Assembly (NCBI RefSeq): GCF_002382885.1
Contig: NZ_NWVL01000064.1
Coordinates: 1-48,047 of the forward strand
Reading direction: 5' to 3'
DNA length: 48,047 nt
DNA from: Streptomyces sp. WZ.A104
GTDB lineage: Bacteria > Actinomycetota > Actinomycetes > Streptomycetales > Streptomycetaceae
Positions 16,382 to 24,599 of the stretch are shown in pieces. The notes below the pieces were generated by a model. That model was not told the origin of the DNA, did no database searches, and saw nothing but the letters and a program-made list of their open reading frames with translations. A program made the position numbers and the translations under genes. The number at the start of each line of letters is the position of its first letter. The stretch's first letter is position 1.

Positions 16382-16593
16382 GGAACACGGAGGGTACTTG
16401 CTTGAAAGCTCTCCGTACAATCTCGTTATGGCAACTCCCGCCCTGGCCGCCGAGAATGCGGTAGGGGAGGTGATGCACGGCGCGATAGGCTCGTGGGACG
16501 ACGATCGGGCGCGCGCGGGAGCGGGAACCCGGCCGTACCGACGGAGACAGGCCCCGGCTCCGGGGCCGATCGACGAGCAGAGAGCGGTGCACA
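16382..16593. promoter_or_regulatory. Divergent region upstream of the DUF948-alaS operon
   Basis: A 212-bp gap between divergent genes. Rightward, TAGGCT at 16486-16491 is a candidate -10 about 100 nt before the DUF948 gene. A near-perfect GC palindrome (GGCCCCGG/CCGGGGCC, 16550-16567) lies in the resulting leader. Near 16418-16423, TACAAT is the most -10-like hexamer for an additional rightward start. Small open frames here show no protein-like composition. Confidence 0.4.
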
Positions 16594-17070
16594 GTGTCCG
16601 GTGGAGAGGTGGCCGGGATCCTCGTGGCCGTCTTCTGGGCGATCCTGGTCTCGTTCCTCGCCGTGGTGCTGGTGAGGCTCGCCCAGACGCTCAGGGCGAC
16701 CACCAAGCTGGTGGCGGACGTGACCGACCAGGCCGTCCCGCTGCTCGCCGACGCCTCGGCGACGGTGCGCTCCGCGCAGACCCAGCTCGACAAGGTCGAC
16801 GCCATCGCGAGCGACGTCCAGGAGGTCACCTCCAACGCCTCCGCGCTCTCCACCACCGTCGCCTCCACCTTCGGCGGGCCGCTCGTCAAGGTCGCCGCGT
16901 TCGGCTACGGCGTACGGCAGGCCCTCGGCCGCCGCACCGCCCCCGAGCCCGAACCGGAACCGGCGCGTGGCCGCTCCTCCGCCCGCCGTACGGTGATCGT
17001 CGGCCGGACCGTGCCGTCCGCGCGCGGACGCAGGCGCGACCGCCGAAACCCCCGCGGACAGAAGGACTGA
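16594..17070 (+). CDS. DUF948 domain-containing membrane protein
   Basis: A 158-residue protein: a short N-terminus, one membrane helix at about residues 5-28 (VAGILVAVFWAILVSFLAVVLVRLA), an amphipathic coiled-coil segment (LRATTKLVADVTDQAVPLLADASATVRSAQTQLDKVDAIASDVQEV), and a basic, disordered tail (RGRSSARRTVIVGRTVPSARGRRRDRR). This layout is typical of DUF948 proteins, whose function is unknown. The GTG start follows a weak GAGAG. Only seven bases separate its stop from the next gene; with that gene and alaS it forms a tight operon. A role in the cell envelope is a guess from topology. Confidence 0.87.
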   Translation: MSGGEVAGILVAVFWAILVSFLAVVLVRLAQTLRATTKLVADVTDQAVPLLADASATVRSAQTQLDKVDAIASDVQEVTSNASALSTTVASTFGGPLVKVAAFGYGVRQALGRRTAPEPEPEPARGRSSARRTVIVGRTVPSARGRRRDRRNPRGQKD

Positions 17071-17077
17071 TCGAGCG

Positions 17078-17419
17078 ATGTTCCGCCGCACGTTCTGGTT
17101 CACCGCCGGCGCAGCCGCCGGCGTCTGGGCCACCACCAAGGTCAACCGCAAGCTCAGGCAGCTGACCCCCGAGAGCCTCGCCGCGCAGGCCGCGGACAAG
17201 GCGATCGAGACCGGCCACAAGCTCAAGGACTTCGCCCTCGACGTCCGTGCGGGCATGGTCCGGCGCGAAGCCGAACTGGGCGGCGCCCTGGGCCTTCAGG
17301 CACCGGCCGACCCCGAACTCCCCGTACAGCGGCTCTACGCCGTCGAGGCGGCCGAGCCCGCCGCCACCACGCACCGCAAGCTCCCCTACAAGTCGAACAA
17401 CCGGAATGAGGACCACTAA
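17078..17419 (+). CDS. DUF6167-like small protein upstream of alaS
   Basis: A 113-residue protein beginning MFRRTFWFTAGAAAGVWATTKVNRK, one hydrophobic stretch that may be a signal anchor, then a helical region (PESLAAQAADKAIETGHKLKDFALDVRAGMVRREAELGGALG) and a short polar tail ending NNRNEDH. No catalytic motif is visible. The name rests on recalled similarity to a Streptomyces family of unknown function. Its stop overlaps the alaS start by one base (TAATG), so alaS translation is probably coupled to it. It follows the DUF948 gene by seven bases. Confidence 0.85.
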   Translation: MFRRTFWFTAGAAAGVWATTKVNRKLRQLTPESLAAQAADKAIETGHKLKDFALDVRAGMVRREAELGGALGLQAPADPELPVQRLYAVEAAEPAATTHRKLPYKSNNRNEDH

Positions 17420-20088
17420 TGGAGTCGGCTGAAATCCGCCGCCGCTGGCTGAGCTTCTTCGAGGAGCGCGGTCACACCGTCGTGCCTTCGGCGTCGCTCA
17501 TCGCGGACGACCCGACTCTGCTGCTGGTCCCCGCGGGCATGGTTCCCTTCAAGCCGTACTTCCTCGGCGAGGTCAAGCCGCCCGCCCCGCGCGTCACCAG
17601 CGTGCAGAAGTGCGTGCGTACGCCGGACATCGAAGAGGTCGGCAAGACCACCCGCCACGGCACCTTCTTCCAGATGTGCGGCAACTTCTCCTTCGGGGAC
17701 TACTTCAAGGAAGGGGCCATCCAGCTCGCCTGGGAGGCCCTGACCAACTCCGTCGAGGACGGCGGATTCGGCCTGGAGCCGGAGAAGCTCTGGATCACGG
17801 TCTACCTCGACGACGACGAGGCCGAGGCCATCTGGCGCGACAAGATCGGCGTGCCGGCCGAACGCATCCAGCGCCTGGGCAAGAAGGACAACTTCTGGTC
17901 CATGGGCGTCCCCGGACCCTGCGGCCCCTGCTCCGAGATCAACTACGACCGCGGCCCCGAGTTCGGCGTCGAGGGCGGCCCGGCCGTCAACGACGAGCGC
18001 TACGTGGAGATCTGGAACCTGGTCTTCATGCAGTACGAGCGCGGTGCCGGTGACGGCAAGGAGGACTTCCCGATCCTCGGGGAGCTGCCGTCGAAGAACA
18101 TCGACACCGGTCTCGGCCTCGAACGCCTCGCCATGATCCTCCAGGGCGTACAGAACATGTACGAGACCGACACCCTGCGCGTCGTCATGGACAAGGCCAC
18201 CGAGCTGACCGGCGTCCGCTACGGCGCCGAGCAGTCCACCGACGTCTCGCTCCGTGTCGTCGCCGACCACATCCGTACGTCGGTGATGCTCATCGGCGAC
18301 GGGGTCACCCCGGGCAACGAGGGCCGCGGCTACGTCCTGCGCCGCATCATGCGCCGAGCCATCCGCAACATGCGCCTCATGGGCGCCACCGGATCGGTCG
18401 TCAAGGCCCTGGTCGACGTCGTGATCGACACGATGGGGCTCCAGTACCCCGAGCTGATCACCGACCGCAAGCGCATCGAGACGGTCGCGCTCGCCGAGGA
18501 AGCCGCCTTCCTCAAGGCCCTCAAGGGCGGCACCAACATCCTGGAGACCGCGGTCACCGAGACCAAGGCCGCCGGCGGCAAGGTCCTCGCCGGGGACAAG
18601 GCGTTCCTGCTCCACGACACCTGGGGCTTCCCGATCGACCTGACCCTGGAGATGGCCGCCGAGCAGGGGCTCTCCGTGGACGAGGACGGCTTCCGCCGCC
18701 TCATGCAGGAGCAGCGCGACAAGGCCAAGGCCGACGCCCGCGCCAAGAAGACCGGTCACGCCGACCTGTCCGCCTACCGCGAGGTCGCCGACACCTCAGG
18801 CGCCACCGAGTTCACCGGCTACACCTCGATCGCCGGCGAGTCCACCATCGTCGGCCTCCTGGTCGACGGTGTGCCCTCGCCCGCCGCCACCGAGGGCGAT
18901 GAGATCGAGGTCGTCCTCGACCGCACCCCCTTCTACGCCGAGGGCGGCGGCCAGCTCGCCGACACCGGCCGCATCCGGCTCGACACCGGCGCGGTGATCG
19001 AGGTCCGCGACGTCCAGAAGCCGGTCCCGGGGGTTCACGTCCACAAGGGCGTGGTCCAGGTCGGAGAGGTCACGGTCGGGGCCCCCGTCTTCGCCTCCAT
19101 CGACGCCACCCGCCGCCGGGCCATCGCCCGCGCCCACAGCGCCACGCACCTCACCCACCAGGCGCTGCGCGACGCGCTCGGCCCGACGGCCGCCCAGGCC
19201 GGTTCGGAGAACTCGCCCGGCCGCTTCCGCTTCGACTTCGGCTCGCCCGCCGCCGTCCCCGGCACGGTCCTCACCGATGTCGAGCAGCGGATCAACGAGG
19301 TCCTCTCGCGCGAACTCGACGTCCAGGCCGAGGTCATGTCGATCGACGAGGCCAAGAAGCAGGGTGCCATCGCCGAGTTCGGCGAGAAGTACGGCGAGCG
19401 GGTCCGCGTCGTCACCATCGGGGACTTCTCCAAGGAGCTGTGCGGCGGCACCCACGTCCACAACACCGCCCAGCTCGGCCTGGTCAAGCTGCTCGGCGAG
19501 TCCTCCATCGGCTCCGGCGTGCGCCGCATCGAGGCCCTCGTCGGCGTGGACGCCTACAACTTCCTCGCCAGGGAGCACACGGTCGTCGCCCAGCTCCAGG
19601 AGCTGGTCAAGGGCCGTCCCGAGGAGCTGCCGGAGAAGATCGCGGGCATGCTCGGCAAGCTCAAGGACGCCGAGAAGGAGATCGAGAAGTACCGCGCGGA
19701 GAAGGTCCTCGCGGCCGCCGCCGGGCTCGTCGACTCCGCCAAGGACGTCCGGGGCGTCGCCCTGGTCACCGGCCAGGTCCCCGACGGCACCTCTGCCGAC
19801 GACCTGCGCAAGCTGGTCCTGGACGTGCGCGGGCGCATCCAGGGCGGCCGCCCGGCCGTCGTGGCCCTGTTCACCACGGCCAACGGCCGCCCGCTCACGG
19901 TCATCGCCACCAACGAGGCCGCCCGCGAGCGCGGCCTCAAGGCCGGTGACCTCGTCCGCACCGCCGCCAAGACGCTCGGCGGCGGTGGCGGCGGCAAGCC
20001 GGACGTCGCCCAGGGCGGCGGCACGAACCCGGCCGCCATCGGCGACGCCGTCGCCGCGGTCGAGCGCCTCGTCACCGAGACGGCGTGA
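17419..20088 (+). CDS. alaS: Alanine--tRNA ligase
   Basis: Charges tRNA-Ala and hydrolyses mischarged Ser/Gly-tRNA-Ala. At 889 residues it has full family length. Visible in order: N-terminal catalytic core (ESAEIRRRWLSFFEERGHTVVPSASL; GKTTRHGTFFQMCGNFSFGDYFK; TGLGLERLAMILQ), editing domain with zinc-ligand motifs (ARAHSATHLTHQALR and KELCGGTHVHNT), and the C-Ala domain with a Gly-rich terminal segment (KTLGGGGGGKPDVAQGGGTNP). The start overlaps the previous gene by one base. The stop overlaps the ruvX start by 4 nt. All expected catalytic and editing residues that I can read are present. Confidence 0.98.
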   Translation: MESAEIRRRWLSFFEERGHTVVPSASLIADDPTLLLVPAGMVPFKPYFLGEVKPPAPRVTSVQKCVRTPDIEEVGKTTRHGTFFQMCGNFSFGDYFKEGAIQLAWEALTNSVEDGGFGLEPEKLWITVYLDDDEAEAIWRDKIGVPAERIQRLGKKDNFWSMGVPGPCGPCSEINYDRGPEFGVEGGPAVNDERYVEIWNLVFMQYERGAGDGKEDFPILGELPSKNIDTGLGLERLAMILQGVQNMYETDTLRVVMDKATELTGVRYGAEQSTDVSLRVVADHIRTSVMLIGDGVTPGNEGRGYVLRRIMRRAIRNMRLMGATGSVVKALVDVVIDTMGLQYPELITDRKRIETVALAEEAAFLKALKGGTNILETAVTETKAAGGKVLAGDKAFLLHDTWGFPIDLTLEMAAEQGLSVDEDGFRRLMQEQRDKAKADARAKKTGHADLSAYREVADTSGATEFTGYTSIAGESTIVGLLVDGVPSPAATEGDEIEVVLDRTPFYAEGGGQLADTGRIRLDTGAVIEVRDVQKPVPGVHVHKGVVQVGEVTVGAPVFASIDATRRRAIARAHSATHLTHQALRDALGPTAAQAGSENSPGRFRFDFGSPAAVPGTVLTDVEQRINEVLSRELDVQAEVMSIDEAKKQGAIAEFGEKYGERVRVVTIGDFSKELCGGTHVHNTAQLGLVKLLGESSIGSGVRRIEALVGVDAYNFLAREHTVVAQLQELVKGRPEELPEKIAGMLGKLKDAEKEIEKYRAEKVLAAAAGLVDSAKDVRGVALVTGQVPDGTSADDLRKLVLDVRGRIQGGRPAVVALFTTANGRPLTVIATNEAARERGLKAGDLVRTAAKTLGGGGGGKPDVAQGGGTNPAAIGDAVAAVERLVTETA

Positions 20089-20570
20089 CGAGCGCGATGA
20101 CGCGGATGCGCCGCGGCCGACGGCTCGCCGTCGACGTCGGGGACGCCCGGATCGGGGTCGCCTCGTGCGACCCCGACGGGATCCTGGCCACGCCGGTGGA
20201 GACCGTGCCGGGACGCGACGTCCCGGCCGCCCACCGGCGACTGGCGGCCATCGTCGAGGAGTACGAGCCGATCGAGGTCATCGTCGGCCTGCCCCGCTCC
20301 CTCGGCGGGGGAGAGGGCCCCGCTGCCGCCAAGGTCCGGGACTTCGCCCAGGTGCTCGCCCGCTCGATCGCACCCGTTCCGGTGCGGCTCGTGGACGAGA
20401 GGATGACCACAGTGACGGCCAGTCAAGGACTGCGCGCCTCGGGCGTGAAGTCCAAGAAGGGCCGGTCTGTCATCGACCAGGCTGCCGCTGTGGTGATTCT
20501 CCAGAACGCTCTGGAGTCCGAACGGGCGTCAGGCAATCCCCCGGGCGAGGGCGTCGAAGTGGTTGTCTGA
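20085..20570 (+). CDS. ruvX: Putative pre-16S rRNA nuclease / Holliday junction resolvase YqgF
   Basis: A 161-residue RNase H-fold nuclease of the YqgF/RuvX family, implicated in 16S rRNA 5' maturation and long annotated as a Holliday junction resolvase. Catalytic acids are present in LAVDVGDARIGVASCDPDG, in LVDERMTTVTAS, and in KSKKGRSVIDQAAAVVILQNALE. IVGLPRSLGG is a family signature. The GTG at 20085 overlaps the alaS stop (GTGA); an ATG at 20097 is an alternative. The gene is probably translated with alaS. Confidence 0.95.
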   Translation: MTSAMTRMRRGRRLAVDVGDARIGVASCDPDGILATPVETVPGRDVPAAHRRLAAIVEEYEPIEVIVGLPRSLGGGEGPAAAKVRDFAQVLARSIAPVPVRLVDERMTTVTASQGLRASGVKSKKGRSVIDQAAAVVILQNALESERASGNPPGEGVEVVV

Positions 20571-20671
20571 TCGCGATACGGTAACGTTCCGCGCGATGCG
20601 TCGGTGGTTCGAACAAACACCGCACAGCGAAGCGAAGAGACGGAACGTCGTCTCGCGGCTCTAGGGGATCG
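20571..20671 (+). promoter_or_regulatory. Candidate mltG promoter and leader
   Basis: TACGGT at 20577-20582 is a possible -10 element just after the ruvX stop. A small hairpin (GAGACG/CGTCTC, 20637-20654) lies just before the mltG Shine-Dalgarno sequence AGGGG at 20664-20668. Evidence for an independent promoter is weak. Confidence 0.3.
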
Positions 20672-22447
20672 ATGACTGAGTATGGCCGGGGCCCCGGCTC
20701 CGAACCGTGGCATCCCGAGGACCCCTTGTACGGGGACCAGGGATGGGGAGGCCAGCAGGCTGCCCACGGCCAGAGCCAGTACGGCGACCAGCAGCAGTCC
20801 TATCCGCAGGACCCGTACGCGCAGCAGCACCAGAACCACCAGCAGCAGCAGCCGTACGACCAGCACCAGCAGCAGTACGCGCAGCAGCCGCAGCAGTACC
20901 AGCAGCAGTACGGGACGCCCCACCAGGACCCGTACGCGCAGCAGCCGGTGTCCCAGCCGCAGTACAACGGCGGCTGGGACACCGGCCCGCAGACCGCCAT
21001 GCCGTACGGGGCCGAGCCCCAGGACCCGTACGCGCAGCAGCCCGTCGGCTACGACGCGTCGCACGACTACTACGGCACGCCGGAGGCCTATCCGCCCCCG
21101 CAGCCCCCGGGCCGCCGCGACTCCGAACAACAGCACCAGCACCAGCACCAGCACCAGCAGGAGCAGCAACAGCAGCAGCCGTCGACGGACTGGGACCCGG
21201 ACAAGCCGCAGGAGGAGACGCACCCCTTCTTCACGGGTGCCGACGAGCCCGCGAGCCGCGAGCCGCGTGACGGCGACGATGACCCGGACGACGACGGATC
21301 GCGCGCCTCGCGCCGGGACCGGGACGGCAGTGACCGCCGTGGCGGCAAGGGCAAGAAGAAGAGAAAGAACCGCAGCGGCTGCGCCTGCCTGGTGGTCTCC
21401 GCCGTCCTGATCGGCGGCCTCGGGGGCGTGTCGTACGTCGGCTACACCTTCTGGAAGAAGCAGTTCGGCGCCCCGGCCGACTACGCGGGCACGGGCACCG
21501 GCCCTCAGGTCGAGGTCGAGATCCCCGAGGGCGCACTCGGCTACGACATCGCGAACACCCTCCAGAAGAAGGGCGTCATCAAGTCCGTCGACGCCTTCGT
21601 CTCGGCGCAGAACGCGAACCCCAAGGGCAAGTCGATCCAGGCGGGCGTCTACCTCCTGAACCAGGAGATGTCGGCGGCCAACGCGGTCAAGACGATGCTC
21701 GACCCCAAGAGCCAGAACATCTTCGTGATCCCCGAGGGCACCCGTAACGCCACGGTCTACGCCAACCTCGACAAGCGGCTCGGGCTGGAGAAGGGCACCA
21801 CGGCGAAGGTCGCCAAGACCAAGGCGGAGTCTCTGGGCCTGCCCGACTGGGCCGACAACAACCCGGACGTCAAGGATCCGCTGGAGGGCTTCCTGTACCC
21901 GGCGGCGTATCCGGTGGCCAAGGGGACGAAGCCGGAGACCGCGCTGAAGCGGATGGTCGAGCGGGCGAACAAGGAGTACGAGAAGCTCGACCTGGAAGCC
22001 ACGGCGACGAAACTCGGCCTGAAGAACCCGTGGGAGCTCGTCACCGTGGCGAGCCTCGTGCAGGTCGAAGGCAAGTACAAGCACGACTTCGACAAGGTCG
22101 CGCGGGTGGTCTACAACCGCCTCAAGCCGGGCAACATGGAGACGGTCGGCCGACTGGAGTTCGACTCCACGATCAACTACATAAAGGGTCAGAGCACCCT
22201 GGACATCGGCGCCGTCGACGACCTGCGGCTGATCGACGACCCCTACAACACGTACAAGATCGTTGGCCTGCCCTCGGGCCCGATCAGCAACCCGGGTGCG
22301 GACGCCCTGCACTCGGCGATGAACCCCACGCCGGGTCCCTGGTACTACTTCGTCTCGATCAACGAGGACAAGACGGTCTTCGCGGTGACCAACGAGGAGC
22401 ACGAGAAGAACCGGCGTAGGTACGAAGAGGAGAAGGCCAGCCAGTGA
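20672..22447 (+). CDS. mltG: Endolytic murein transglycosylase MltG with Gln-rich cytoplasmic N-terminus
   Basis: Predicted to cleave nascent peptidoglycan strands and so terminate glycan elongation. It has 591 residues, far longer than the about 340 of E. coli MltG. Residues 1 to about 230 are disordered, rich in Gln, Tyr, Pro and His, then acidic and basic runs, followed by one membrane helix at about 235-258. Then come a LysM-like subdomain (VEIPEGALGYDIANTLQKKGVI) and the YceG catalytic domain (VIPEGTRNATVYANL; GFLYPAAYPV; VASLVQVEGKYKHDFDKVARVVYNRL; FDSTINYIKG; YNTYKIVGLPSGPISNPG). Where many homologues read VEKE, this protein reads VQVE. The ATG is preceded by AGGGG. The stop overlaps aroE by 4 nt. 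Confidence 0.95.
   Translation: MTEYGRGPGSEPWHPEDPLYGDQGWGGQQAAHGQSQYGDQQQSYPQDPYAQQHQNHQQQQPYDQHQQQYAQQPQQYQQQYGTPHQDPYAQQPVSQPQYNGGWDTGPQTAMPYGAEPQDPYAQQPVGYDASHDYYGTPEAYPPPQPPGRRDSEQQHQHQHQHQQEQQQQQPSTDWDPDKPQEETHPFFTGADEPASREPRDGDDDPDDDGSRASRRDRDGSDRRGGKGKKKRKNRSGCACLVVSAVLIGGLGGVSYVGYTFWKKQFGAPADYAGTGTGPQVEVEIPEGALGYDIANTLQKKGVIKSVDAFVSAQNANPKGKSIQAGVYLLNQEMSAANAVKTMLDPKSQNIFVIPEGTRNATVYANLDKRLGLEKGTTAKVAKTKAESLGLPDWADNNPDVKDPLEGFLYPAAYPVAKGTKPETALKRMVERANKEYEKLDLEATATKLGLKNPWELVTVASLVQVEGKYKHDFDKVARVVYNRLKPGNMETVGRLEFDSTINYIKGQSTLDIGAVDDLRLIDDPYNTYKIVGLPSGPISNPGADALHSAMNPTPGPWYYFVSINEDKTVFAVTNEEHEKNRRRYEEEKASQ
20791..21180 (+). repeat. Low-complexity CAG-rich tract in mltG
   Basis: Dense CAG and CAC codons encode Gln/His runs, including a (CAGCAC)n microsatellite near 21132-21157. 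DPYAQQ recurs three times and YPQDPYAQQ-like units suggest degenerate internal duplication. Such a tract is prone to slippage, so its length may vary between strains. Confidence 0.8.
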
Positions 22448-23271
22448 CCCCGACGCGCAGGGCCGCCGTTCTCGGCTCGCCCATCGCCCATTCGCTCTCC
22501 CCGGTCCTGCACCGCGCCGCCTACGCCGAGCTCGGCCTCGACGACTGGTCCTACGACCGGTTCGAGATCGACGAGGCGGCGCTGCCCGGCTTCGTCGAAG
22601 GACTGGACTCCTCCTGGGCGGGGCTGTCCCTGACCATGCCGCTCAAGCGGGCGATCATCCCGCTGCTGGACGAGGTCAGCGCGACGGCCGCCGCGGTGGA
22701 GGCCGTCAACACGGTCGTGTTCACGGCCGACGGCCGACGGGTCGGCGACAACACGGACATCCCCGGCATGATCGCCGCACTGCGTGAACGCGGCGTCGAC
22801 AAAGTCGAATCCGCCGCCGTCCTCGGCGCCGGGGCCACCGCCTCCTCCGCACTCGCCGCACTCGCCGTGATCTGCGCCGGACCGGTCACGGCCTACGTGC
22901 GCAGCCCCGAGCGCGCGGCGGAGATGCGGGCCTGGGGGGAGCGGCTCGGGGTCGACGTCGTGATCGCCGACTGGGCGGACGCGGCGCAGGCGCTGGACGC
23001 GCCGCTGGTGATCGCCACCACCCCCGCGGGCAGCACCGACGCCCTGGGGGAAGGCGTGCCGGACGCCCCGGGAATCCTCTTCGACGTGCTCTACGAGCCG
23101 TGGCCCACCGCGCTCGCCGCAGCCTGGTCGGCGCGCGGCGGGGCGGTGGTCGGTGGGCTCGACCTCCTCGTGCACCAGGCCCTGTTGCAGGTGGAGCAGA
23201 TGACCGGCCGGGTTCCGGGCCCGCTGGTCGCCATGCGGCAGGCCGGGGAAGCCGCGCTCGCGGCCCGCTGA
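22444..23271 (+). CDS. aroE: Shikimate dehydrogenase
   Basis: Reduces 3-dehydroshikimate to shikimate with NADPH. The 275-residue protein has the substrate-binding GSPIAHSLSPVLHRAAYAELG, the catalytic Lys in LSLTMPLKRAI, the second catalytic residue in GDNTDIPGM, and a Gly-rich nucleotide loop VLGAGATASSALAAL. The C-terminal GGLDLLVHQALLQVEQMTG is typical. The GTG start lies in a 4-nt overlap with mltG, so aroE is probably translationally coupled to a cell-wall gene. The 143-bp gap before aroC holds no clear hairpin that I would call a terminator. Confidence 0.96.
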   Translation: MTPTRRAAVLGSPIAHSLSPVLHRAAYAELGLDDWSYDRFEIDEAALPGFVEGLDSSWAGLSLTMPLKRAIIPLLDEVSATAAAVEAVNTVVFTADGRRVGDNTDIPGMIAALRERGVDKVESAAVLGAGATASSALAALAVICAGPVTAYVRSPERAAEMRAWGERLGVDVVIADWADAAQALDAPLVIATTPAGSTDALGEGVPDAPGILFDVLYEPWPTALAAAWSARGGAVVGGLDLLVHQALLQVEQMTGRVPGPLVAMRQAGEAALAAR

Positions 23272-23414
23272 CGCACCGCACGGCGGGCCCGGCCGTCCGT
23301 CTGCTGGACCGGCGGCCGGACCGCGCCCCCGGTCATGGGAGGATCAAGGCGGCGGGCCAGGGCCGCGCACCCGGTCGCGCCGCTGGATTCCAGGCGCGAG
23401 CATGAGGAGACCCG

Positions 23415-24599
23415 TTGAGCAGGTTGCGCTGGCTGACCGCGGGGGAGTCGCACGGCCCCGCACTCGTCGCGACGCTGGAGGGGCTTCCCGCCGGCGTCCC
23501 CGTCACGACGGAGATGGTGGCGGAGGCGCTCGCCCGGCGGCGGCTCGGATACGGCCGCGGCGCTCGGATGAAGTTCGAGCAGGACGAGGTGACCTTCCTC
23601 GGTGGCGTACGCCACGGCCTCACCATGGGCTCCCCGGTCGCCGTCATGGTCGGCAACACCGAGTGGCCCAAGTGGGAGCAGGTCATGTCGGCCGACCCGG
23701 TCGACCCCGACGAGCTGGCCCAGCTGGCCCGTAACGCCCCGCTGACCCGGCCCCGCCCCGGCCACGCCGACCTCGCGGGGATGCAGAAGTACGGATTCGA
23801 CGAGGCCCGGCCGGTCCTGGAGCGCGCCAGCGCCCGGGAGACCGCCGCGCGCGTCGCCCTCGGGGCCGTCGCCCGCTCCTACCTCAAGGAGACCGCGGGC
23901 ATCGAGATCGTCAGCCATGTCGTCGAACTGGCCGCCGCGAAGGCGCCGTACGGCGTCTACCCGGTTCCCGCCGACGTGGACCAGCTGGACGCGGACCCCG
24001 TCCGCTGCCTCGACGCCGACGCCTCCAAGGCGATGGTGGCCGAGATCGACCAGGCCCACAAGGACGGCGACACCCTCGGCGGCGTCGTCGAGGTGCTGGC
24101 GTACGGCGTGCCCGTCGGGCTGGGCTCGCACGTGCACTGGGACCGCCGCCTGGACGCCCGGCTCGCCGCCGCGCTCATGGGCATCCAGGCCATCAAGGGC
24201 GTCGAGGTCGGTGACGGGTTCGAGCTGGCCCGGGTCCCCGGCTCCAAGGCGCACGACGAGATCGTCGCCACCGACGACGGCATCAAGCGCACCTCCGGCC
24301 GCTCCGGCGGCACCGAGGGCGGGCTCACCACCGGCGAGCTGCTGCGGGTCCGCGCCGCGATGAAGCCCATCGCGACCGTTCCGCGCGCCCTGGCCACCGT
24401 GGACGTCGTCACCGGCGAGGCCGCCAAGGCCCACCACCAGCGCTCCGACGTCTGCGCCGTTCCGGCCGCGGGCATCGTCGCCGAGGCGATGGTCGCCCTG
24501 GTCCTCGCCGACGCGGTGGCGGAGAAGTTCGGCGGCGACAGCGTGGCCGAGACCCACCGCAACGTCCGCTCGTACCTCGACCACCTCCAGATCCGATGA
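23415..24599 (+). CDS. aroC: Chorismate synthase
   Basis: Converts EPSP to chorismate using reduced FMN, the last shikimate-pathway step. It has 394 residues. Family signatures: LTAGESHGPALVATLEGLPAG, RRRLGYGRGARMKFEQD, RPRPGHADLAGMQKYG, RASARETAARVALGAVA, GRSGGTEGGLTTGE and PIATVPRALATVDVVTGE. The start is TTG at 23415 with GAGGAGA at correct spacing; the product then begins SRLRWLTAGESHG, as in relatives. The stop overlaps the aroK start by 4 nt (ATGA). Confidence 0.97.
   Translation: MSRLRWLTAGESHGPALVATLEGLPAGVPVTTEMVAEALARRRLGYGRGARMKFEQDEVTFLGGVRHGLTMGSPVAVMVGNTEWPKWEQVMSADPVDPDELAQLARNAPLTRPRPGHADLAGMQKYGFDEARPVLERASARETAARVALGAVARSYLKETAGIEIVSHVVELAAAKAPYGVYPVPADVDQLDADPVRCLDADASKAMVAEIDQAHKDGDTLGGVVEVLAYGVPVGLGSHVHWDRRLDARLAAALMGIQAIKGVEVGDGFELARVPGSKAHDEIVATDDGIKRTSGRSGGTEGGLTTGELLRVRAAMKPIATVPRALATVDVVTGEAAKAHHQRSDVCAVPAAGIVAEAMVALVLADAVAEKFGGDSVAETHRNVRSYLDHLQIR

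Noticed and set aside
16428..16593. Small open frame beginning ATGGCAACTCCC after the STAND ATPase start
   Set aside because: It runs out of frame through the DUF948 start, lacks a Shine-Dalgarno sequence, and reads as Arg/Gly-rich noise further on.
20791..21180. CRISPR-like repeat array
   Set aside because: The repeats are in-frame CAG/CAC codon runs of mltG with no regular spacers.
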